Shown: positions 17,350 to 27,214, counted from the stretch's first letter. The stretch is DNA of 64,000 bases from Flagellimonas aurea (GCF_017313785.1 NZ_JAFLNL010000001.1:372001-436000); one strand, 5' to 3'. Notes: a model not told the origin generated them from the sequence alone. Numbers and translations are program-made.

Positions 17350-17609
17350 ATATGCATAAAATTAGTAATATATGAGTAATAAGGGTGTTACATGTTCTTT
17401 AAAATTCAGGGTTCAAACAGCTTTTAATGAATACCCGACATACCTTATCAAATCATATTGGTATAAAGGATGAATGAAATAGAACATAAAACCCTTGATT
17501 CCAATTTTGACAGTAGTTCTGAAGGTGTTGGATAAAAAAGCAGGATACATAAGCCACCTTCATGTTCTGTTTATTAACAGTCTAAAAGCCAAAAGACATA
17601 ATCCCGGAC
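17350..17609. other. Intergenic region
   Basis: 260 AT-rich bases between the broken alpha-CTD-like gene and the end of the phosphoesterase operon. I see no gene, and no convincing terminator hairpin behind the EEP gene. Confidence 0.4.
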
Positions 17610-18542
17610 TTACTCCAACACAAATGTGGTCACTATGAACCCATGGTCTGAAGGATATGTAAATTGCTTGCCCTTGATAGCCAATGGCTCGCCCATAAAA
17701 GACATATAGGTCTCCGATTTCACAGATCTGATATTGCCTTTATAAAAAATATAGTCGATTCTGTGTGAGTCCATTTTCTCCTTGGTATCCCAAGTTATGC
17801 CCGGATTTATCCGCGGATTTGGATGAATTTCCCTATAAGAATCCTTTAACCCCAATTCTTCCAATACTTTAGTAGCATTCCATGGCACTACCAACCCGTT
17901 GTGAAATTCCTTGGTGTTTTCATCCCAATCCAAATGTGAAGGTGTATTGAAATCACCTCCAATAATCATAGGAACTTTGTCGGTTTCTGCTACATACTTT
18001 TTGATATAAGGCAATACATTTTGTACCATCTCATACTTTTTGCCGGTTTTCTCCCACTTGAGCAATTCCTGAACAGACTTACCCAACTGTTCTGGCCTAT
18101 CTGCCCAAGGCTCATAATGGAACCAATTGGCAAAAACATTTACTTTTTGATTACGGATAAAAACCTCAACACCCCCTAAATAGAACGAATATGGTGTTGT
18201 TAACGTCTCTCCCAAGGGATATTTAGAAAAAATAGATAGATTGGTTGATTTGTCATCCAATGGTGTACTCTCAGGAGCACATAAGTGAAAATTGTATCCG
18301 AGGTTCTCCGCGATTTGTTTTCCGGAACCATAGGTCTCTACCATTAAAACAATATCCGGATCAACCTCCCTTATAATGTCAATGACATGCTGTAATCCAT
18401 TCTCAATATCATTGCCTCCATGAAGAATGTTCCATGCCATAACCTTTATCTGCATTTTCCCATTTTGTGCAAAACATGAACCTAGCATACCAATAAAAAC
18501 AAGGCATACAACTGGGAGAATCTGTTTTCTCTTTAAAATCAA
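17610..18542 (-). CDS. Exported endonuclease/exonuclease/phosphatase-family protein
   Basis: 310 residues with a signal peptide ending in a possible lipobox (GMLGSCF, Cys23). The EEP fold is indicated by MAWNILHGG (first metal/Asn motif, ~35-43), LMVETYGSG (Glu metal ligand), IIGGDFNTPSHLDW (catalytic D-x-N), the SHRIDYIFYKG strand and the C-terminal PSDHGF (SDH motif). The family cleaves phosphodiesters or phosphomonoesters in nucleic acids, phospholipids or inositol phosphates. It is the last gene of a five-gene minus-strand operon, five bp after a metallophosphoesterase. The other members are SusD, SusC and a third phosphoesterase, so it should act on the same surface-captured phosphorylated substrate. 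Confidence 0.88.
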   Translation of the reverse strand: MILKRKQILPVVCLVFIGMLGSCFAQNGKMQIKVMAWNILHGGNDIENGLQHVIDIIREVDPDIVLMVETYGSGKQIAENLGYNFHLCAPESTPLDDKSTNLSIFSKYPLGETLTTPYSFYLGGVEVFIRNQKVNVFANWFHYEPWADRPEQLGKSVQELLKWEKTGKKYEMVQNVLPYIKKYVAETDKVPMIIGGDFNTPSHLDWDENTKEFHNGLVVPWNATKVLEELGLKDSYREIHPNPRINPGITWDTKEKMDSHRIDYIFYKGNIRSVKSETYMSFMGEPLAIKGKQFTYPSDHGFIVTTFVLE

Positions 18543-18547
18543 AGTTT

Positions 18548-19471
18548 TTAAAATTGATGTGGATGATAGTGGTTCTCCATGGCGCCATCTTCAAAAAGCT
18601 CAATGATGGTATAGCCTGGTGGAGTCTCGTGGTACCAATACTTTTGGGCTGAATCCTCATCTCCATTTCCCCACCAATACCCGCTCATTGCACCATTACA
18701 ATAATAATGCACATTGTTATAGACAACGGTATCGAATAAATGCACATGCCCCCCGATGCAATGTATCCTTTTATCGGGATGTTTGTAAAGAATCTTTGTG
18801 ACTTGCAAAGAATCTTTATGGTTCCCACCCACAGTATGGGTAGAGGCCGATAAAATGGGATAATGTGACATGATCAAAACAGGTGTTCCCTTTGGGAGCT
18901 TTGCTAAATCATCCGAAAGCCACTGCATTTGTTTATTGCCCAATGCACCACCCCCATCCACATTACTATCCAAAACGATAAAATGCCAATCTTTTTTATC
19001 GAAGCTGTAAAATGTCGATGGCATACCCAATTGTTGCATGGCATACCCTTTACCATACATGGGGTCAACTTTATCAGGTGCCGCCCACCACATATCGTGA
19101 TTGCCCAAACAACTGTACATCTCATATTCGGAAAAGCGATTTCTGGACGTTTTCCATAAATCCCACATTTCACTGACTTGCTCTCGGCCAATGTCCTTAC
19201 CATCGGCAGCCATAATACTATCCCCTCCATTCAAGAAAAAATCGATTTTTCTTTCTTTGATTTTGTCAATACATGCATTAAATCGAGCGGGAGCATTGTT
19301 GTCCGAACTAAGGTGAACATCCGTAATGTGTGCAATTCTGAGTGACTTTTTTGAACCTCGACCACTATCACTTTGCGCCTTTACCAAACGCGGAAGCATA
19401 CTGCCACAACCAGCCAAAACCGCTCCTTTAACAAATGTCCTCCGTTTGTTATGATTTTTTTTCTTTTCCAT
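18548..19471 (-). CDS. Exported calcineurin-like metallophosphoesterase
   Basis: 307 residues. The N-terminus has a twin-arginine-like motif (KRRTFVKGAVLAG) followed by a hydrophobic stretch, so it is probably folded before export. The binuclear metal site is visible in order: HITDVHLSSD, NGGDSIMAADG, CLGNHDMWW, MSHYPILSAS and GGHVHLFD. The family removes or cleaves phosphate esters. It sits 61 bp after the SusD gene and 5 bp before the EEP gene in the operon. Confidence 0.9.
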   Translation of the reverse strand: MEKKKNHNKRRTFVKGAVLAGCGSMLPRLVKAQSDSGRGSKKSLRIAHITDVHLSSDNNAPARFNACIDKIKERKIDFFLNGGDSIMAADGKDIGREQVSEMWDLWKTSRNRFSEYEMYSCLGNHDMWWAAPDKVDPMYGKGYAMQQLGMPSTFYSFDKKDWHFIVLDSNVDGGGALGNKQMQWLSDDLAKLPKGTPVLIMSHYPILSASTHTVGGNHKDSLQVTKILYKHPDKRIHCIGGHVHLFDTVVYNNVHYYCNGAMSGYWWGNGDEDSAQKYWYHETPPGYTIIELFEDGAMENHYHPHQF

Positions 19472-19532
19472 CGTTAAAAGTCAAAAGGAGGCTTTTACCC
19501 CTCCTTTTTAAATATAAAATTAAACATCTGAA

Positions 19533-21338
19533 TTATTCCCAACCGAACACTTGCTCCAAATTTGGGTTAAGTGCCATTTCAGGTGCTGGGATAGGTCTGT
19601 AATAATGTTTGGGTTCTTGGAATGTTCCTCGTTCTGGTGTTCCCACAACATTGCCACTGGTTCCCTCTGTGAGGTAAACATCCGCATTACTGCCCACACT
19701 GCCAGTTCTATAATAAATTAGTGCAACACCATTTTCATTGAGCTCTTTTGGTTCGGGAATAGCATCCTCGATCCCTAAAAGCTGAATATCCGCTACACCA
19801 TCTCCCGTAAGGTCATACTTGCCCAATCCTGGAAAATACATGCCCACGGGCTCCTTTTCCATCAATTTGCCCGCATTCCAACGATTCAAATCGTCCAGCC
19901 TTCTTCCTTCCATGGCAAACTCCACCCTACGCTCTCTTCGTATTTCCAACAAAACGGGATCTGTGACTTGTGGGTAACGTTGGGCCTGCACCGGGTCCGA
20001 TGAAACGGCCATGTTCAATGGGGGCATTCCTGCACGGCTTCTGATCTGGTTTACCGTAGCATCAAGCACGCCTTGGTTCAAAGTGCCAAGTTCTGCCCTA
20101 GCTTCTGCCAAATTCAATAACACTTCTGCATAGCGCAAGACGGGGATATCGATACCTCGCCGAACGTCTATGGAGGGGTCGTTGGCAAAACCTTTGATTT
20201 GATGATAGCCTGTGAAGTTTTTCTTGAGTTCCTGCACATAATTGGTGGTTCCGGGACTATAGGTAGCTGTATAGTATAGTTCCCAGCCCGGATAAGCAAA
20301 AGTTTGGGAGAGTCTTGGGTCTCTATCTTGAAACTCTTCCACAAATTCCATGGTCTCAATTCCCATCTGTTGGCTGAAATACGTGCCGTCATCCATAAGA
20401 TATGTCTCCAATAGGTCCCTGCTCATTGACATTTCATAGCTACCGAACAAGTACTGGGGGTCGTCAGTGTTTTTAACATCAGCTTCATAAATATTCGTGA
20501 AAATCACCTCTGGGTTCGCGGTTAGATCTTGACTCCCAAAAAGGGTCATGTAATCTTGGGCAGGATTTCCTGTATTATAGATTGAGAAGGGGCCTTGGTC
20601 TGCGATATCCTGGGATACTTTTGCTGCCAGTTCCAAGAAATCGTTCGCTGTTCCCTCCAGTCCCAATTCGCTGTGATATTTTCTGAAGGTCCCTTCGTAC
20701 AATGCATTACGGCTATAATATGCCATTACGGTCCATTTATCAACGGCTCCTGTCGGCACACTTTCCCTAACGTGTTCCATGGCAAATTGATAATCCTCAA
20801 AAATATGATCAACAACGGTCTCTCTAGGGTCGCTTGTTTTGAACAAATCTTCAGAGTCTGTTTCAAGTACTTGGTCATACCATGGCACGTTGGAATATCG
20901 CTTTACTTTTTCCATATAGAACTGTGCCCTGAAAAAACGGGCGACACCTATGTAGTGATTCTTTACATCCGCGCCGATATCGGCCTTTTCTGCATTTTCC
21001 AAAAATAGGTTGATGCTCCTTAAGGCGCCCCAGTGCCAACCCGAAGTAATCGTCTGGGAGTTGGCATCTGTGGTCATAATGGTCTTTATTTCGCGATTAC
21101 CTGTTGTACCTGCATTATCCGTGGCATCATCGTAGTATATCCCTAGGCCGGGAAAATTATACAATCCATTTACATAGATGGATAAGTCCTCTTCCGTATT
21201 GAAGAAGTTGTCGACCCCGATTTCGGTTTCTGGCAAGCGATCCAGAAAGTCATCGTTACAGGCAGACATCAAAATTACCAGTGAACCGGCAAAACCGCCC
21301 ATTAAAACCCTTTTTATATATTTTCTTGTAAGTTTCAT
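19533..21338 (-). CDS. SusD/RagB-family lipoprotein
   Basis: 601 residues, at the long end for SusD. The signal peptide ends with the lipobox LMSACNDDF (Cys27). Family features include FRAQFYMEKVKRYSNVPWYD near residues 134-153 and EIRRERRVEFAMEGRRLDDL then PNLEQVFGWE at the C-terminus. It is the surface lid for the SusC encoded 11 bp upstream. The operon contains three phosphoesterases and no glycosidase, so the ligand is probably a phosphorylated compound (inference). Confidence 0.93.
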   Translation of the reverse strand: MKLTRKYIKRVLMGGFAGSLVILMSACNDDFLDRLPETEIGVDNFFNTEEDLSIYVNGLYNFPGLGIYYDDATDNAGTTGNREIKTIMTTDANSQTITSGWHWGALRSINLFLENAEKADIGADVKNHYIGVARFFRAQFYMEKVKRYSNVPWYDQVLETDSEDLFKTSDPRETVVDHIFEDYQFAMEHVRESVPTGAVDKWTVMAYYSRNALYEGTFRKYHSELGLEGTANDFLELAAKVSQDIADQGPFSIYNTGNPAQDYMTLFGSQDLTANPEVIFTNIYEADVKNTDDPQYLFGSYEMSMSRDLLETYLMDDGTYFSQQMGIETMEFVEEFQDRDPRLSQTFAYPGWELYYTATYSPGTTNYVQELKKNFTGYHQIKGFANDPSIDVRRGIDIPVLRYAEVLLNLAEARAELGTLNQGVLDATVNQIRSRAGMPPLNMAVSSDPVQAQRYPQVTDPVLLEIRRERRVEFAMEGRRLDDLNRWNAGKLMEKEPVGMYFPGLGKYDLTGDGVADIQLLGIEDAIPEPKELNENGVALIYYRTGSVGSNADVYLTEGTSGNVVGTPERGTFQEPKHYYRPIPAPEMALNPNLEQVFGWE

Positions 21339-21349
21339 TTGAATGATTT

Positions 21350-24300
21350 TTAAAATGTAACATTAATACCGAAAGCATACTTTCGTTGATAGGGATATTG
21401 ATAACCACTGGTCTCGTTACGTCCGGCACTATGGGCTGGATTAATCCTGTTCTCCACATCGGAGATGGATTCAGGGTCAAAGTAATCCGAGACTTCGGAC
21501 CACTCAAAAAGATTATCACCGGAAAAGTATATCCTCAGTGAAGTAATTCCCATTTTTTTGGTATAGGAAGAAGGTATGGTGTACCCCAAAGTAATATTCT
21601 TGAGCCTTAGATAGGCAGCACTCAACATATACCCGGTCTGTGGTATGGCCAATCCTTGCGCTTGGTCAATCCGCTCCCCCAGATTCCGGTCGGCCAACCA
21701 TGATTGAAACACGGGAAAACGTGCATCGGTATTGGCACTGGCGTACCCTGCATCGATATAGGCCTGTGAATGTTGCGCCATTAAATCGGCGGGATCATCG
21801 GAGCCTCTGTAAAAATCCTTCAAATGGGCATAGCCCCCTGCATACGGTTGTTGATAAAAACCCCAATAGATATAATCCTTTGGATAAAAATCTCTCTTTC
21901 CTACACCTTGTAGAAAAACACCAAGGTCAAAATTATTCCAATCCATGTTCAGGTTGATACCGAAACGATACCTTGGCAACATATTGCCTATAACACTTAA
22001 GTCCTTAGGGTCATCCGCAGTCATACCCTTCTCAATTTTTTGGTTTCCGTCCTGGTCTACGTATTTAGGCCAACCCTCAACAATTTCCAAGGCTCCCCAC
22101 GGAATAATGGCCGACTCGTCCAAAGCATCGATTTCTGCCTGTGATTGAAATAGTCCATCTGAAGTTAACCCCCATATCTCACCGAGCTCCATCCCTTCAC
22201 GGTATTGGGTAAGGCTGTTGTTAGGGTTTTCAAAACTGGTGATGTAAGATCGGCTATCACTTAGAACAAGCCTCGCATTCAGATTAAAGGGATTATTGGG
22301 GTTTCCAAAACTGTCCTTATAGGAAAGGGAAAGTTCCCAACCTTCTGTTTTTAGGTCCGCTGCATTTTCATTGGGTTCCGAGGCTCCCAATACACCGGGC
22401 AAATCAGTTCCAACAGTCAACATGTCCTTGGTATCCCTCCGATAAACGTCCAATGTTGCATTGAATTTGTTGTTGAAAAGACCGATATCCACACCAAAGT
22501 TTTTAGTAGTCACTGTTTCCCAGGAGTAATTGGACGATACCAGTCCCGGAGCACCGACTTGTGTGGGCAGTTCCCCACCAACTATATAGTTTCCCTGCCC
22601 TGCACTCATCGAAGGAATATAGCCGAAAGCACCTACGTCCTGATTGCCCAACGATCCATAGGAAGCCCTGAACTTCAATAGGCTCACTGTTGGTTCCAAA
22701 GCTTCCATAAAAGGTTCACGGGATACATTCCAGGCCCCGGAAACGGAAGGGAAAAAGCCAAAGCGTTTATCCTTTGGAAAACGGGAGGACCCATCATACC
22801 TTCCATTAAGTTCTAATATGTAACGATCCTTGAAAATGTAATTGGCCCTATAAAATGCACCACGGAGTGCCCAGCTATAAATGGCGGAATCCGATTCATC
22901 AAGAAGTATGGGGCCTGTGGCCAAGTTCAATGTTGGAAGTGAAGATGAGATCACACCTGTTCGGCTCAAAGAAATGTATTCGTCCCTGAATTCTTCCTGA
23001 TTATAACCTGCAAGCAATGTCAATTGGTGGTCATCTCCAAAACTGTTGTTGAAAGTGGCATAAATATTCAATACGTTGTACTGCTCCGAACCAAAATCCT
23101 TCCAAACTTGATTGTTGCCTTCTTCCCTGATATCATCAGGACCAAATCCTATCTGGTACTTGGAGTAGAAAGCATCATAATTTTGGTTTTCCTGTTCGTA
23201 AGTATACTCTGCGTTCACCTTAAGAATATCCTTGACCAACCATGCTTGGGCCGTAAAATTGGTACGGAAGGTATGGGTTATATATTCTTCATCGCCACCA
23301 TCCTGTAATTGGGCCGCCATTCGACCTACAGGTGTATTGGCCCAACTCCCATCCGGATTCTCCGCGAAGGAATAGCTATTAAAATTGAAAAGGGTGCCGA
23401 TATCAAAATAAGATGGATTCTTTCGCTTACCGGTAATGTAAGAGGTGTTGTTACCGACGGACAACCAATCGGTCAATTGGGCATTTAATTTGGAACGCAT
23501 TCCCGTTCTGGTGAAATAGTCTTCCGCCAAGATCAAGGAACCATTGTCCTTATTGTAGGAACCGGACATGAAATAATTTATTTTTTCCGTTCCCCCCGTA
23601 GCACTCAAACTATGGTTTTGGGAATAGGTGGAACTCGACAAAAAGTAATCGGTCCAGTCACGATTCCCCATATACTCCCATAGACCGGGGTTTGTAGTGC
23701 TTTCACGTACACCAACAGTACCGAAAGGATCATCGCTACGTTCCCTGGCCCATTGCAATTGTTCTGTCGTGAAATATTGGTTGTGCCATGGTGTATTTTT
23801 TGATGCTGTTTCCTGAAGCCTCATATAAATGTAGGGATCGGAAATTTTCTCGGGCAACACGGTAGGGGTGCCCACCGTAACATTCGTATTATAGTTGATT
23901 CGCATCTTGCCATCCGAACCACTCTTGGTGGTTACCAAAACAACCCCAAAAGCTGCCCTTGCACCATAAATGGCAGCAGAGGATGCATCTTTTAGCACGG
24001 AAATACTTTCGATATCCTCTGGAGCAAGTTGATTGAGGTATGAAACATCGGAAGGTATATTATCTATGAGTACCAAAGGGTCACCACCATTGATGGAGGT
24101 GAATCCCCTAATATTGATCTTTGGGTTTGCACCGGGCGCCCCACTGGAAAAATCGATATTAAGACCAGGGGAAATACCTTGTAGCCCTTGGGTCACGTTG
24201 TTTATCGGCCTCGTAGATAATTGCGCTACCGAGACATTGTTGACAGCTCCGGAAAGGTTGACCTTTTTTTGTGTGCCAAAACCTACGACAACAACCTCAT

Positions 24301-24595
24301 TTAAACTTTGGACATCTTCTTCCAAGGTTACATCCATAATGTTTGATGTTCCAACCGTAAGCTCCTTTTTGGTAAAACCGATATAGGAAAATACCAGTAC
24401 TTGACCTTCGGCCACACGTATGGAATAGTTACCGTCAAAATCGGTAGTGGTACCGTTGGCCGTTCCCTGCACCATAACGGTTACCCCTGGTAACGGGACA
24501 CCTGAAGCATCTCCGACCGTACCGGACACCTCCTTCTGGGCGAACCCTGAGGTAAAAACGGTCAATAAGAATACGAATAGTAATGTGTTTTTCAT
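21350..24595 (-). CDS. SusC/RagA-family TonB-linked outer-membrane transporter
   Basis: 1081 residues: signal peptide ending TSGFAQ (~20), carboxypeptidase-regulatory-like domain (~22-100, VSGTVGDASGVPLPGVTV), TonB-box region (NEVVVVGFGTQKK), plug (~110-230, PLVLIDNIPSDV and SISVLKDASSAAIYGARAAF), and a barrel ending YAFGINVTF. It is the import pore of the phosphoesterase operon, between the alkaline-phosphatase-type gene (36 bp upstream) and SusD. Confidence 0.95.
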   Translation of the reverse strand: MKNTLLFVFLLTVFTSGFAQKEVSGTVGDASGVPLPGVTVMVQGTANGTTTDFDGNYSIRVAEGQVLVFSYIGFTKKELTVGTSNIMDVTLEEDVQSLNEVVVVGFGTQKKVNLSGAVNNVSVAQLSTRPINNVTQGLQGISPGLNIDFSSGAPGANPKINIRGFTSINGGDPLVLIDNIPSDVSYLNQLAPEDIESISVLKDASSAAIYGARAAFGVVLVTTKSGSDGKMRINYNTNVTVGTPTVLPEKISDPYIYMRLQETASKNTPWHNQYFTTEQLQWARERSDDPFGTVGVRESTTNPGLWEYMGNRDWTDYFLSSSTYSQNHSLSATGGTEKINYFMSGSYNKDNGSLILAEDYFTRTGMRSKLNAQLTDWLSVGNNTSYITGKRKNPSYFDIGTLFNFNSYSFAENPDGSWANTPVGRMAAQLQDGGDEEYITHTFRTNFTAQAWLVKDILKVNAEYTYEQENQNYDAFYSKYQIGFGPDDIREEGNNQVWKDFGSEQYNVLNIYATFNNSFGDDHQLTLLAGYNQEEFRDEYISLSRTGVISSSLPTLNLATGPILLDESDSAIYSWALRGAFYRANYIFKDRYILELNGRYDGSSRFPKDKRFGFFPSVSGAWNVSREPFMEALEPTVSLLKFRASYGSLGNQDVGAFGYIPSMSAGQGNYIVGGELPTQVGAPGLVSSNYSWETVTTKNFGVDIGLFNNKFNATLDVYRRDTKDMLTVGTDLPGVLGASEPNENAADLKTEGWELSLSYKDSFGNPNNPFNLNARLVLSDSRSYITSFENPNNSLTQYREGMELGEIWGLTSDGLFQSQAEIDALDESAIIPWGALEIVEGWPKYVDQDGNQKIEKGMTADDPKDLSVIGNMLPRYRFGINLNMDWNNFDLGVFLQGVGKRDFYPKDYIYWGFYQQPYAGGYAHLKDFYRGSDDPADLMAQHSQAYIDAGYASANTDARFPVFQSWLADRNLGERIDQAQGLAIPQTGYMLSAAYLRLKNITLGYTIPSSYTKKMGITSLRIYFSGDNLFEWSEVSDYFDPESISDVENRINPAHSAGRNETSGYQYPYQRKYAFGINVTF

Positions 24596-24631
24596 TTCAT
24601 TTATGAATTTTGATTGGTTTTAAAAAGGTTT

Positions 24632-25879
24632 TTATTCTTCTACATACCACGTATTCAATGTGGTGTTTTTGGTTTCCAATATGAGCTTGCAAAACCCTTT
24701 GGATAGTTTGCGCAATGGAATTTTCAATTTTCCCTTTTCGAGCTGTACTGTTTCGATGAGCTTATAATCATCCTGCCCTCCATTTTTAAAAGCATTGGTG
24801 GAACTCATATAGAGATTTCCACTGCCCTCCGATAGAGCTTCCCAGGATACCTCAAGGTGGCTACCCTTTTTGGTTGCCCTCAAATCGAAAGCATCCACGG
24901 GTTGAATAAGGGAAACTCCATCCCACTCACGGCGTACCGATTGTGGTACTTCGATGTTTAGAAAGTCCACAATGGTTGGAAGTATATCCACCACTCCGGG
25001 AGTTTTCGAATTGAAGTAACCATTGGTATCCTTCGAATTGGTTACTATCCAAGTACTTCGCTCACGGTCCGATTGTCCGCCGTGATGTTTGCCGTTCTCT
25101 TCAGTTCTTCCATGATCTGTCGTAACAATGAACAACCAGTCCTCATTTTTTAAGGACTGCCTTTCTTCGACAGCCTTCCATATTTTCCCTACCAAGTAAT
25201 CTTCAAACTCAACGGCAGCGGTAAAACGTTCACCATCTCCATAACCATGTCCCATATCATCGGAGAATTCCAAATAAACCCAGGAAAGGTCAGGGCCTTC
25301 CCGCAGAACGGTATGTGCAGCATGATCCGCCACGGTATAATCGATGAGTTTCATGAAGTTGCGCCGTATATCATGTGGGAAATTAATGGTATCATGTTCC
25401 AAACCGTCAAAATAATGATTCACCTGTATTTGCCCGGTAGCGTCCAGACCCTCACCCACCAATTTTGTTCTATTATCAAGCCAAGAGGAGAATACACCAA
25501 TAGTACCATTTGGATTATGATCTTTATACAATCTAAAAATGGTTGGGTAGTTATAATTTGGGTCCTTGATGCCATTGCCCCAAACATTGTGTTTATTGGC
25601 CCATGTCCCCGTGATCAAACTATTGTATCCCACAGCAGAAATGGTCGGGGTTTCAGAATAAGTCCCCTTTCCCCCACCGACATATGCATCCGTGTAGGCA
25701 CCCACCCTGCCAATTTGATCTAAATAGGGAGTGTTAGCTGTCTTTAGTTGATCCGCAGAGATTCCATCAACAATGATGAAGACCACTTTCTTATCCAGCA
25801 AATCAGATTGCACATTTTGCGCTCTGGATATGCCAATGGCCAGTATTGCAAGTATTACAGTAAGCTTTCTTAAATACAT
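24632..25879 (-). CDS. Exported alkaline-phosphatase-superfamily phosphodiesterase
   Basis: 415 residues: signal peptide (~1-20), catalytic domain of the type I phosphodiesterase/nucleotide pyrophosphatase class (~25-320), and a C-terminal ~90-residue beta-rich tail (FDLRATKKGSHLEVSWEAL) like a fibronectin-III-type or sorting-adjacent domain. Metal ligands appear in FIIVDGISADQL, the nucleophile region YSETPTISAVGYNS (Thr), EFSDDMGHGYGDGE and TTDHGRTEENGKHHGG. The family cleaves phosphodiesters or transfers phosphoryl groups at a bimetallic zinc site. First gene of the operon, with a TetR-type palindrome 34 bp before the start codon. Confidence 0.88.
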   Translation of the reverse strand: MYLRKLTVILAILAIGISRAQNVQSDLLDKKVVFIIVDGISADQLKTANTPYLDQIGRVGAYTDAYVGGGKGTYSETPTISAVGYNSLITGTWANKHNVWGNGIKDPNYNYPTIFRLYKDHNPNGTIGVFSSWLDNRTKLVGEGLDATGQIQVNHYFDGLEHDTINFPHDIRRNFMKLIDYTVADHAAHTVLREGPDLSWVYLEFSDDMGHGYGDGERFTAAVEFEDYLVGKIWKAVEERQSLKNEDWLFIVTTDHGRTEENGKHHGGQSDRERSTWIVTNSKDTNGYFNSKTPGVVDILPTIVDFLNIEVPQSVRREWDGVSLIQPVDAFDLRATKKGSHLEVSWEALSEGSGNLYMSSTNAFKNGGQDDYKLIETVQLEKGKLKIPLRKLSKGFCKLILETKNTTLNTWYVEE

Positions 25880-25912
25880 TTGTTTGTGTTTACAAAGCCC
25901 AAAGGAATATAA

Positions 25913-25930
25913 ATTGAACGACTGTTCAAT
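25913..25930. promoter_or_regulatory. TetR-type operator 1
   Basis: ATTGAAC (25913-25919) and GTTCAAT (25924-25930) are perfect 7-bp inverted repeats with a 4-nt centre (GACT). It lies 34 bp from the start of the phosphodiesterase/SusCD operon, a position suited to repression. The architecture and TTGAAC-type half-sites match BetI/TetR-class operators. Confidence 0.75.
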
Positions 25931-25970
25931 TAAAGAATATTTAAGTCATTGTTATGGAATCGTAAAATAG

Positions 25971-25988
25971 ATTGAATGACTGTTCGGT
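25971..25988. promoter_or_regulatory. TetR-type operator 2 (imperfect)
   Basis: ATTGAATGACTGTTCGGT repeats the first operator with three mismatches in 18 bp and the same GACT centre. Its start is 58 bp from that of the first copy, and it lies 77 bp before the TetR gene, so it fits autoregulation. Confidence 0.65.
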
Positions 25989-26064
25989 TAATCTATTTTC
26001 AAAAAAAAGAGTATTATTGTTGCATTGATTTGAAACAACAAAGACAATTACCAATTCATAGAAC

Positions 26065-26670
26065 ATGGGAAGAAAAAGCTTGGGAACTACAAGAAAACTG
26101 GAAATTATCCAAGCCTTTTATGAGGTAGCAAAAGACATAGGCCTTGAGAACGCCTCCATTGCCAAAGTGGCCGAATCCATGGGGATAAGCAATGGATTGG
26201 TAATGCATTATTTTAATACCAAACAAGAGTTGTTATTGGGATTGGTGGAGTATATCCTGCAGCAGCATATGAATGTACTCGTGGAAGAAAACCTATCCGA
26301 ACTCAAGACCCGAGAAGATCTTGAAAATCTGATTCAAAACCTATTCTCCCGAAAATGGAACCAGTATTTTGACGACGGGGTATTCTATAGCTGTTACGCC
26401 CTAATATATAGGAACGAGGCGTTCAATGATAGTTTCAAGCAATATCTTTTACAGTTGCACGAGGTATTGCGGGGCGAATTGGACCAAGCCTGCACCAATG
26501 GTATTATACAAAATACCAACATTGATGAATTAACGGAGATCATATTCGCCCTGGTTGATGGTTCCTACTATTATATGGGCATGTTCCCAACGGGGGATGA
26601 TAACCATCGGAAACAACAGGAAATCTATGTAAATCATTGTTTGAGCCTTTTTAAGTATGAAGATTCATGA
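26065..26670 (+). CDS. TetR-family transcriptional regulator
   Basis: 201 residues. The DNA-binding domain (~9-55) shows the TetR pattern: RKLEIIQAFYEVAKDIGLEN, SIAKVAESMGISNGLVMHYF and NTKQELLLGL, with a BetI-like appearance. The C-terminal ligand domain ends with FALVDGSYYYMGMFPTGDD. It is divergent from the phosphoesterase SusCD operon across two matching palindromes, so it is the likely repressor of that operon and of itself. Its stop overlaps the next gene by 4 nt. The inducer is unknown; in this setting a choline- or phosphate-ester-derived compound is only a guess. Confidence 0.92.
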   Translation: MGRKSLGTTRKLEIIQAFYEVAKDIGLENASIAKVAESMGISNGLVMHYFNTKQELLLGLVEYILQQHMNVLVEENLSELKTREDLENLIQNLFSRKWNQYFDDGVFYSCYALIYRNEAFNDSFKQYLLQLHEVLRGELDQACTNGIIQNTNIDELTEIIFALVDGSYYYMGMFPTGDDNHRKQQEIYVNHCLSLFKYEDS

Positions 26671-26906
26671 GCCATTTCTTTGAATTACTGGGCTGGATTG
26701 GATCCTTTTGTTTTCTTTTTTCTTATTACAACCTGATCAAAGGCAAATGGAATGCCAAGCAACCTGTATATCATTGGTACAATATTGCAGGGAGCGCCCT
26801 ATTTGTAGCAAATGCAACATTTTATGGTGCTTGGGCCGTGCTATTTATAAACTTGGCTTGGGGAATAATCGCATGTTTCGGACTTTACAAATCCATGAAG
26901 CACTAA
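26667..26906 (+). CDS. Small CBU_0592-like membrane protein
   Basis: 79 residues with three hydrophobic segments (~6-24, 36-56, 58-75), including the GSALFVANATFYGAWAVLFI stretch typical of the CBU_0592 family of short membrane proteins of unknown function. Its ATG overlaps the TetR stop (ATGA), so it is translationally coupled to the regulator. It may be co-induced with the phosphoesterase operon. No function is known to me. Confidence 0.75.
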   Translation: MSHFFELLGWIGSFCFLFSYYNLIKGKWNAKQPVYHWYNIAGSALFVANATFYGAWAVLFINLAWGIIACFGLYKSMKH

Positions 26907-26944
26907 ATTGAATCTGGAGATATTGGGAACCATCTCCATTGTTC

Positions 26945-27052
26945 AATGTTCAGTTTCTCATCGAAGAGCACCAAGGTCATTACTTAGTAAGACCAAACGA
27001 CCTCAAGACTGGATGGGCCGCAGGGTTGAAACCACTAAAATCGGAAAATTGA
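26945..27052 (+). pseudogene. Possible short gene fragment
   Basis: A 35-codon frame without a start (QFLIEEHQGHYLVRPNDLKT then GWAAGLKPLKSEN, stop at 27050) looks more protein-like than the alternative frames here, but it has no recognisable family. It lies directly before the traN remnant and is probably debris of the same event. Confidence 0.25.
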
Positions 27053-27214
27053 ACCATGCCATATTTGGCTATAGTAATTTGACAGTCAAATTTTCATATC
27101 ATGTTGGAGGATACTCAATTTTATCCAGTAAGGATAATCTACTATGCCCGACGTTTACAGCACCTACCAAAATCGGCAAGGGTTTAAAAACCTAGCTTTA
27201 CAACTCCTATACCA

